A DNA stretch of 24,766 nt, taken from positions 1 to 24,766 of IMG/VR virus record IMGVR_UViG_3300032298_000173. One strand, written 5' to 3'. Below, piece after piece: positions 19,956 to 24,766 of the stretch; position 1 is the stretch's first letter, and each line of letters starts with the position of its first letter. This DNA is from a virus. The notes below the pieces were generated by a model. That model saw nothing but the letters and a program-made list of their open reading frames with translations. It was not told where the DNA came from and did no database searches. The translations under genes were made by a program, and so were the position numbers.

Positions 19956-22903
19956 TAGCGTCGGGTGTTGGCTAGAAGGCCACCAGGGCGTTGTTGTTTC
20001 ACCAATTCTGCCTGAACTGCAGCGGAAATGACAACACCAAGTTGTTTAGCCTGGGCTTGGTCGCTTTCAACGCTAGTGCCACCTGCGTCTACGTTGACAA
20101 CCACGTTGGTGGTGCCGCCGCCTGACGCGATCACGCCCAGCTTGCCATTAGCGGCACGCTGTAGCGGCATGATGGCCTCTGGACCAGCTTCACCCATCAA
20201 GCCGGTGCCGTTTGCAAACGGGAAGATGGTTGGCCGGTTGACCACGCCACCCATGGCAAATTTTTGAATTCCGTTTTGGTTAAATATGTTGCCATTGGCG
20301 CTAGGAGTAAAATTGCCAATTGGTATTGATTTATAAAAATCACCACTTATGGCAGGCACACCGGAAGCAGCACTGCTTCCAACAAAACCAATCGCCTGCA
20401 TAATTGCTTTAAGCACAAATTGCTGAATAATCATTTGTGCGGTTGCTTTAAGAATGCCAGCCGCAAATTCACGGAAGTTGGCAGTGCCATTAATTGCAAG
20501 GTTAGTAATTGAATCTCCAAGTGACTGGAAACCTTGTTGCGCCAAATCACTCGTGGCTTGCCGAAGCGTGCCAAGGCTATCTACATAAGAATTGGCACCT
20601 TCGCGGAATCCAGCGCCAGCATTTGTTGAATCACGCAAAGCAGTTGCATAATTCTGTGCGCTTTTGGCAGCTTCATCAAAACCGGCCGCCACTTCAGACA
20701 TCTGCTCAAAAACTGCCGTGCCAAATTCACCCTGTGCAAGCTTCATGGTTTCAGCTTGGACTTGATCTTGCGCTTGCCTAAATTCTTTTGCTTTCTGGGG
20801 ATCGACCTCTGCGCCAAGCTTGGTCATGGCATCAATCCGTTTTTGCAACACGTCCGTAAGACGAGCACGGTCTTTTGCAATTTTGTCAGTATTTGCAACG
20901 TATTGTAAATAAATTGCGTCTAGCGGTTTGGCAACCGCAATGGCACCTTTGTTTTGAATGTCAACAATGTATTCTTGCAGCTTGCGAAGATCAATTACAA
21001 ATGCTTTTTGCTGATCAACAATCCGCTCTTGCCGTGTCTTTTCACGCTTGGCAGCAGCGGCGGCTGCTTTGTCTGCCTTGGCAGAGCTGCCATCTCCACC
21101 ACCGCTCAACCCCAATCCTTTACCAGGCTCACGAAATGGCGTGCCCAATGCTGTGAGCATTGTCCTGTTAGCCAAAAGCCTCGCCTCCAGTGGAGCATTC
21201 ATGCTTTTGGCAAAGTTAGCTTTTTGTGCATCAGACATGCCTGCTTGGCCTTGCTTGTACCCAGCCAACAATTTCTCATCTGCTGCAATTTGAGCTTTAA
21301 GCGAAGCTTTCCTGCCAGTAGGATCCAGTTTTAAAAATGCGTTTAATTTGCGGATAGCTGCATCAATAATTTCAGCGACAAACGAAAATGTATTTTGAAA
21401 TGCAGCGCCAATTGGCTTTAGCAATGTACCAACACTTTCCGACAAACTTGCAAGTGTTGTCTTAAGGCGATTGCCTGCGTTTTCTGGGCTGCTTGCAATA
21501 ATTTTTGCGGCTTCTCCATAGCGGTCAAACAAAGCCTTAGTAAATGTTTGAAAATCGGTAAGGGAGACTTTCCCTTCTTGCAGCATTTTATCCAATTCTT
21601 GCGGAGTCTTTTTCATTGACTCTGCAAACAAGGTAAACGCACCGGGCAAGCGTTCACCAATTTGACCGCGCAATTCTTCAGCGCTTACCTTGCCTTTGCT
21701 GAATACTTGCGATGTTGCAAGCAATGCCGCATCAAGATTTTCAAGGCTTCCACCAGTGCCAAGAATACCAGCAGAAATTCCTTTAAATGCTTGCTCTGCA
21801 TCCTTTACATTGCCACCAGCTCCAATTACAGAAGCAGACAAACGTGTAAAGTTTTTAAGAACTATGTCCTGCGGGATTGCAAGTTCTTTGCTTGTTTGAC
21901 TAACAAATTTTAATGATTGATTGTAACCATCTTGAGAACCAATAACTTGACGCAATGCTGTGCGTTGCTTTTCAAGCTCAGCCGCATAGGTGGCGGTTGC
22001 ACCAATAGCTTGCCGCACAATGCCAACAGTAGCGCCGACAGTGGCGCCCACTTGCGCACCAACAGGGCCGCCAAGAGCAAAGCCTGCGATGCCACCTAAG
22101 GCGCCCTCAGGGCCGCCAAAGATGCCTCCAGCAGCGGCGGCACCAAGACCACGGGCAACGCCTGCTCGGCCACCGTAACGCCCTGGTGCTGCTTTACCAG
22201 CAGGTTGTGGACCAATGGGTTGTGCGTATTGAGTCCCAACCCCCATAAACGGTCCGTAGCCACCGGCAATCATTGCGCCTGTGCGCGGGTCTCTGCCCCC
22301 AATCGTGGTGTCAGCGTATTCAGCCAAGCCCTGCATCTTCTGTGCCCGGCGTGCTTCCCTAGCAGATTGAGCAGATGCACCAGCAACTTGTGCTTGGATG
22401 CGTGCGTCTTGTGCAGAAAAATCAAACCCTTGTGCAGGTGGCAACAACCTTCCACCCATTGGGACTTCAACTGACGGCATCGAGTATGCCCCAGTCAATG
22501 GGTTGCGGATCAAACCGTTGTAGCTGCGTTGTGCAGCAGCAGCAGCATTGGTTGCACGGGTGATCCGGTTGAATCCCTGCGTTACAGCGTTCTGCTTGCC
22601 TTGCAGTGCCCCAAGCTCACCATCAAGCTGCTTGATCTCAAGCGTCAGCTCATTAAATGTGGTACTGCCAATCTCAGCAGACTGACGCAAGGCGTCTAGG
22701 CCAGCGCGATAGTTCTTAAGGTTATTGACAGAACGAAGTGACTCAGCACCTAGCTCCTTAAACATTCCACGCAACTTGCCCAGATCATTGCTGGCAGCCT
22801 TGGATTCAGTAGCAAAATTTCTTACGGCAGATCGTGCGCGATTCAATCCCTCCAGGTTCTCAACCTGGGCCCTGATGCGGAGGATTGTCGCTTCGTTGGA
22901 CAT
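19955..22903 (-). CDS. H: Tail tape measure protein (982 aa)
   Basis: Sets tail length and is ejected during infection. Starts MSNEATILRIRAQVENLEGL (ATG 22903, overlapping the T-domain stop as TAATG), which is preferred to an ATG 14 codons upstream inside the T coding region. An N-terminal helical region (about 1-120) precedes a Gly/Ala-rich hydrophobic stretch (about 246-306). The tape-measure domain follows (about 308-500) with ELAIPQDIVLKNFTRLSASV, KVSAEELRGQIGERLPGAF and EGKVSLTDFQTFTKALF. A Lys/Ala-rich helical part and a second hydrophobic stretch follow, and it ends with GEAGPEAIMPLQR.ANGKLGV as in lambda-type tape measures. The length predicts a tail somewhat like lambda's, about 150 nm by the usual 1.5 Å per residue. 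Confidence 0.93.
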   Translation of the reverse strand: MSNEATILRIRAQVENLEGLNRARSAVRNFATESKAASNDLGKLRGMFKELGAESLRSVNNLKNYRAGLDALRQSAEIGSTTFNELTLEIKQLDGELGALQGKQNAVTQGFNRITRATNAAAAAQRSYNGLIRNPLTGAYSMPSVEVPMGGRLLPPAQGFDFSAQDARIQAQVAGASAQSAREARRAQKMQGLAEYADTTIGGRDPRTGAMIAGGYGPFMGVGTQYAQPIGPQPAGKAAPGRYGGRAGVARGLGAAAAGGIFGGPEGALGGIAGFALGGPVGAQVGATVGATVGIVRQAIGATATYAAELEKQRTALRQVIGSQDGYNQSLKFVSQTSKELAIPQDIVLKNFTRLSASVIGAGGNVKDAEQAFKGISAGILGTGGSLENLDAALLATSQVFSKGKVSAEELRGQIGERLPGAFTLFAESMKKTPQELDKMLQEGKVSLTDFQTFTKALFDRYGEAAKIIASSPENAGNRLKTTLASLSESVGTLLKPIGAAFQNTFSFVAEIIDAAIRKLNAFLKLDPTGRKASLKAQIAADEKLLAGYKQGQAGMSDAQKANFAKSMNAPLEARLLANRTMLTALGTPFREPGKGLGLSGGGDGSSAKADKAAAAAAKREKTRQERIVDQQKAFVIDLRKLQEYIVDIQNKGAIAVAKPLDAIYLQYVANTDKIAKDRARLTDVLQKRIDAMTKLGAEVDPQKAKEFRQAQDQVQAETMKLAQGEFGTAVFEQMSEVAAGFDEAAKSAQNYATALRDSTNAGAGFREGANSYVDSLGTLRQATSDLAQQGFQSLGDSITNLAINGTANFREFAAGILKATAQMIIQQFVLKAIMQAIGFVGSSAASGVPAISGDFYKSIPIGNFTPSANGNIFNQNGIQKFAMGGVVNRPTIFPFANGTGLMGEAGPEAIMPLQRAANGKLGVIASGGGTTNVVVNVDAGGTSVESDQAQAKQLGVVISAAVQAELVKQQRPGGLLANTRR

Positions 22904-23570
22904 TACTTCCCGTTCTGGCTGTTCATTTGGCTGAGAGCGGCGCACTCCATAATTTGGATGCCCTCAAAAATCCTGACCGGATCTGCCACTTCGTACAGTC
23001 TACAGATCCATTCCAGCGAGCTGTAATTGAGACCCATGGGACCAGCCATGCTTACGTTCCACTGGGTTCGCATCCGCAGGAATACGGCAACGATTTCCCA
23101 GTTCTCTTCCCATACTTCAAAGCGCTGCTCAGCCGGTGAAAGCTCAGCAGCGGCAATGTCAGCGGAAGAGAGGCCCAGCGCAGCCAGGTCGCTCTCACGT
23201 TCGTCTACAACGCCGCCCTTTGCCCAATACTGAGCAGCGGCCTCTAGTTTTTTGCAGCACCGCCGCTGAGGCTGTCAGCGTAGGCTGTGATCAACGCACG
23301 TACCACGTAGGGATCGTCGCAGATCTCTTTCTTTGACTTGGCAGTAAAAGGAATCTCCTTGCCTGCTTCGTCAAAAATGCCCTCCCAACCTTCAAGGATG
23401 CTTTCGATCAAAGCATCGTCACCTTTGTCGACCAAGTCGTTGAAACTTGATCGACTCATCTTGCGAAAGGTTGCATCAAACGTAGTTTTTTCAAACTTGC
23501 CGCCATCAATGGGTGTTTCCACCGCGACGGGCCATTTGTAAGATGCAACCTTTTTAAGAACGAATGCCAT
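22903..23570 (-). CDS. Tail assembly chaperone G-T, -1 frameshift product (222 aa)
   Basis: Extended chaperone made when ribosomes slip -1 at AAAAAAC (23253-23247). After the slip the frame continues as KLEAAAQYWAKGGVVDERE and stays open for 114 codons to a TAA at 22905-22903 that overlaps the tape measure ATG. The extension contains WEIVAVFLRMRTQWNVSM and GPMGLNYSSLEWICRLYEV, matching the DUF1799 T-domain type. As in lambda, G-T would bind the tape measure and recruit tail tube subunits during assembly. Without the frameshift these 340 nt would hold no gene and the T domain would have no start codon near its beginning, which supports the reading. Experimental frameshift efficiency is unknown. 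Confidence 0.85.
23244..23570 (-). CDS. Tail assembly chaperone G (108 aa)
   Basis: The unshifted product, ending at TAG directly after the slippery heptamer. The sequence has the compact chaperone pattern: MAFVLKKVASYKWPVAVETP, GGKFEKTTFDATFRKMSRSSFNDLV, then LIESILEGWEGIFDE and PYVVRALITAYADSLSGG. It lies between tail tube and tape measure, the standard location. Starts 6 nt after the tail tube stop. Confidence 0.9.
   Translation of the reverse strand: MAFVLKKVASYKWPVAVETPIDGGKFEKTTFDATFRKMSRSSFNDLVDKGDDALIESILEGWEGIFDEAGKEIPFTAKSKKEICDDPYVVRALITAYADSLSGGAAKN
23247..23253 (-). promoter_or_regulatory. Programmed -1 ribosomal frameshift site (A AAA AAC)
   Basis: Heptamer AAAAAAC in the exact X XXY YYZ register of G (codons AAA AAC) followed immediately by the TAG stop. 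Seven nt further on, a 10-nt arm CGCTGCTCAG (minus strand, 23239-23230) can pair perfectly with CTGAGCAGCG (23132-23123); a shorter 5-bp GCCGC/GCGGC stem is also possible 5 nt after the heptamer. Either could stimulate slipping. Confidence 0.85.
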
Positions 23571-23576
23571 GCAGAA

Positions 23577-24518
23577 TCAGGTGAAAACTAGGCTCACCTC
23601 ATTATTGCCTGCTGTGGTGGGAAGTGCCAAGTAGGGCATGGACAGCGAGACAACACCGTTGGTGTCGCCGTAGGTGCAGCCAGTGATGTCGGTCTGCGGT
23701 GCGTTAAGGGTGACAATGTTGCCACCGGTAGCGCCCAGCACGATGGTGCTTGCTGCGGTTGCAGGAGCAACGGCTTTAGCAAAGAAATCAGTGGTGCCAA
23801 CGGCAGGCGCTTCGACCACTGCTGTGCCACCAGCGGCACGATCAGTAATCAGCACTTCTTGGCTGGAGCCGGTTTCCTTGTAAAGAAGTGTGTTGTTCAG
23901 CGCAAGATCAATGCTCTCAAGGCGAGTGCTTGTGACGCCGTGGAATGTGCAGGTGGTGACGTTGGTGTCGTTGACTTCCAGTGCAGCAGCTTGGTTGGCA
24001 ACCGTAAAAGTACCAGAAGCAGCCGTGCCGTCAGGAGCGTTGTAGATCCCGATGAACTGGAAGCTGGCGGTCGGGAACTGCCCAGCCGTCATGTTGAAAG
24101 TCACCGTGCCACGGGCACCAGTGATTTTGTGGCGAGTGCCGTCGTAGAAGCAGTACAAGGAAGCGCTGGAGAAACTGGCGCTTACGCCTGCATAGGTAAC
24201 AGATGTGCTGCTTACAACCACTTCGCTCATGCCAGCAGCTTGAAGCAACGGGCCAAAAGCAGGAGCCGTTCCAGCCGTTCCAGACCCGCCTAGTTCGACT
24301 TCAAAAGTTACCGAAACCCGCTTGTTGGCAACCAACGTTCCACGGGTGCTGTTACCAATGAAGCCTTGGTATGACGCCGCCTGAACGTTGTCTGACTCGA
24401 TAGGAGTCACCTCAAGATTGGTGACCTGAATGGCATTGCTACCACCAACAGGGATTGAATCCGTCCCGTAGGTAGCCTCAATCTTCGCGAGCAGAAACTT
24501 CTTCCGTGTCAGAGCCAT
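23577..24518 (-). CDS. Major tail tube protein (313 aa)
   Basis: Forms the tail tube. The N-terminal pattern ALTRKKFLLAKIEATYGTDSIP, then AIQVTNLEVTPIESDNVQ, RGTLVANKRVSVTFEVEL and ARGTVTFNMTAGQFPTASFQFIGIY matches the phage tail tube family (Phage_tube_2 type), where the polymerising beta-barrel lies in the first half. The C-terminal 100 residues are Ala/Thr/Val-rich beta strands, probably an outward-facing Ig-like decoration. It is encoded between a 50-aa ORF and the G chaperone, as expected. No Shine-Dalgarno is seen; its start lies inside the 50-aa ORF, so translational coupling is possible. Confidence 0.9.
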   Translation of the reverse strand: MALTRKKFLLAKIEATYGTDSIPVGGSNAIQVTNLEVTPIESDNVQAASYQGFIGNSTRGTLVANKRVSVTFEVELGGSGTAGTAPAFGPLLQAAGMSEVVVSSTSVTYAGVSASFSSASLYCFYDGTRHKITGARGTVTFNMTAGQFPTASFQFIGIYNAPDGTAASGTFTVANQAAALEVNDTNVTTCTFHGVTSTRLESIDLALNNTLLYKETGSSQEVLITDRAAGGTAVVEAPAVGTTDFFAKAVAPATAASTIVLGATGGNIVTLNAPQTDITGCTYGDTNGVVSLSMPYLALPTTAGNNEVSLVFT

Positions 24519-24630
24519 TGTTCTGTAAAACAGGAGTGGTTGTAGTCAGTGTAAGCTTCCCAGTCTTAGGGTCGTACAGATAACTGCCGCCCACTCCAGG
24601 GGTAGGGATTTCCTTCTCAATCTTAGCCAT
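24478..24630 (-). CDS. 50-aa ORF overlapping the tail tube start
   Basis: Starts MAKIEKEIPTPGVGGSYLYD, continues PKTGKLTLTTTTPV and ends EEVSARED. The last 41 nt overlap the tail tube gene in another frame. The GGSYLYDPKTG core looks like a genuine small phage protein found next to tail tube genes, but I cannot name a family. It starts 4 nt after the preceding stop. Confidence 0.5.
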   Translation of the reverse strand: MAKIEKEIPTPGVGGSYLYDPKTGKLTLTTTTPVLQNNGSDTEEVSARED

Positions 24631-24634
24631 GGTG

Positions 24635-24766
24635 CTAGGCCGAAGTTAGGTTGGTGCGACTTGTGCGGTATCGCACCAAGAAGTCTTGGGTAATCATACC
24701 GACAGGAATATCAGCCTCGTACATTGCAAAGTCTGTGCGGTCGGGCAGCAGATCAAGGGCGTAACC
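24635..24766 (-). CDS. C-terminal fragment of a neck/tail-completion-type protein, partial
   Basis: Only the last 43 codons lie in the window: GYALDLLPDRTDFAMYEADIP, then MITQDFLVRYRTSRTN. Position directly before the tail tube region, in the late operon, suggests a head-tail connector or tail-terminator protein. The sequence alone does not allow assignment. Confidence 0.6.
   Translation of the reverse strand, partial: GYALDLLPDRTDFAMYEADIPVGMITQDFLVRYRTSRTNLTSA

Noticed and set aside
22885-23139. Plus-strand frame in the gap between G and the tape measure
   Set aside because: The gap is explained by the T domain read in the -1 frame on the minus strand.
1-24766. CRISPR array, tRNA genes, insertion sequences, attachment sites
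   Set aside because: Read through for regular repeats, cloverleaf-like sequences, transposase motifs and terminal inverted repeats; none was convincing. This is a manual reading and a dedicated tRNA search would be more certain.

Overview
The window is a dense stretch of a tailed-phage genome with a lambda-like (siphovirus) tail module, either a free phage or a prophage. The host is most likely a picocyanobacterium (Synechococcus/Cyanobium type). That is an inference from protein style: the sequence motifs of the 5521-6111 and 6203-6439 products, the basic RGQGK-ending small protein, and the 105-aa tail-region protein all resemble proteins I associate with Synechococcus genomes and cyanophages. 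No host gene, integrase, tRNA, terminase, portal or capsid gene is visible; the head genes presumably lie beyond the right edge.

Left arm (1-6439, + strand): an early/replication-recombination operon. It opens with a RecE-like nuclease cut by the window edge, then RecT, a small excisionase-type HTH protein and a putative ssDNA-binding protein, closed by a strong terminator. Next come about ten very small genes joined by 4-nt (ATGA) or 8-nt overlaps, including an NrdR-like zinc ribbon, two proteins sharing a four-Cys module, and a DUF3310 protein. An island on the opposite strand (4307-4784: HNH endonuclease plus an acidic 76-aa ORF) interrupts the operon. It resumes with small membrane and proline-rich proteins and two cyanophage-type hypotheticals. 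Two intrinsic terminators on the + strand each lie 10-14 nt before the next start codon, suggesting attenuation or antitermination.

Right arm (24766 down to 6491, - strand): the late operon, read right to left. The order is neck/connector fragment, 50-aa overlapping ORF, tail tube, tail assembly chaperones G and G-T (made by -1 frameshifting on AAAAAAC), tape measure, minor tail proteins M and L, K (JAMM + NlpC/P60), I, and the tail-tip hub J. Two tail fibres and their small companions follow, then a run of small accessory proteins, a putative lysis cassette (two small membrane proteins and a C39-family peptidase) and a dCTP deaminase. A hairpin terminator at 6438-6479 ends this operon where the two arms converge.

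Most notable: the complete G/G-T frameshift arrangement with its otherwise hidden 114-aa T domain; an L protein enlarged by about 210 residues of three beta-type repeats plus a second short insert; that same short insert (TED..LLYED.TFIY) reappearing at the C-terminus of a 54-aa protein more than 10 kb away; a duplicated Cys module in two early proteins; and SSB-like acidic -DLF tails on both RecT and the adjacent putative ssDNA-binding protein. At least thirteen genes are small, overlapping or shorter than about 60 codons and were assigned by direct reading.
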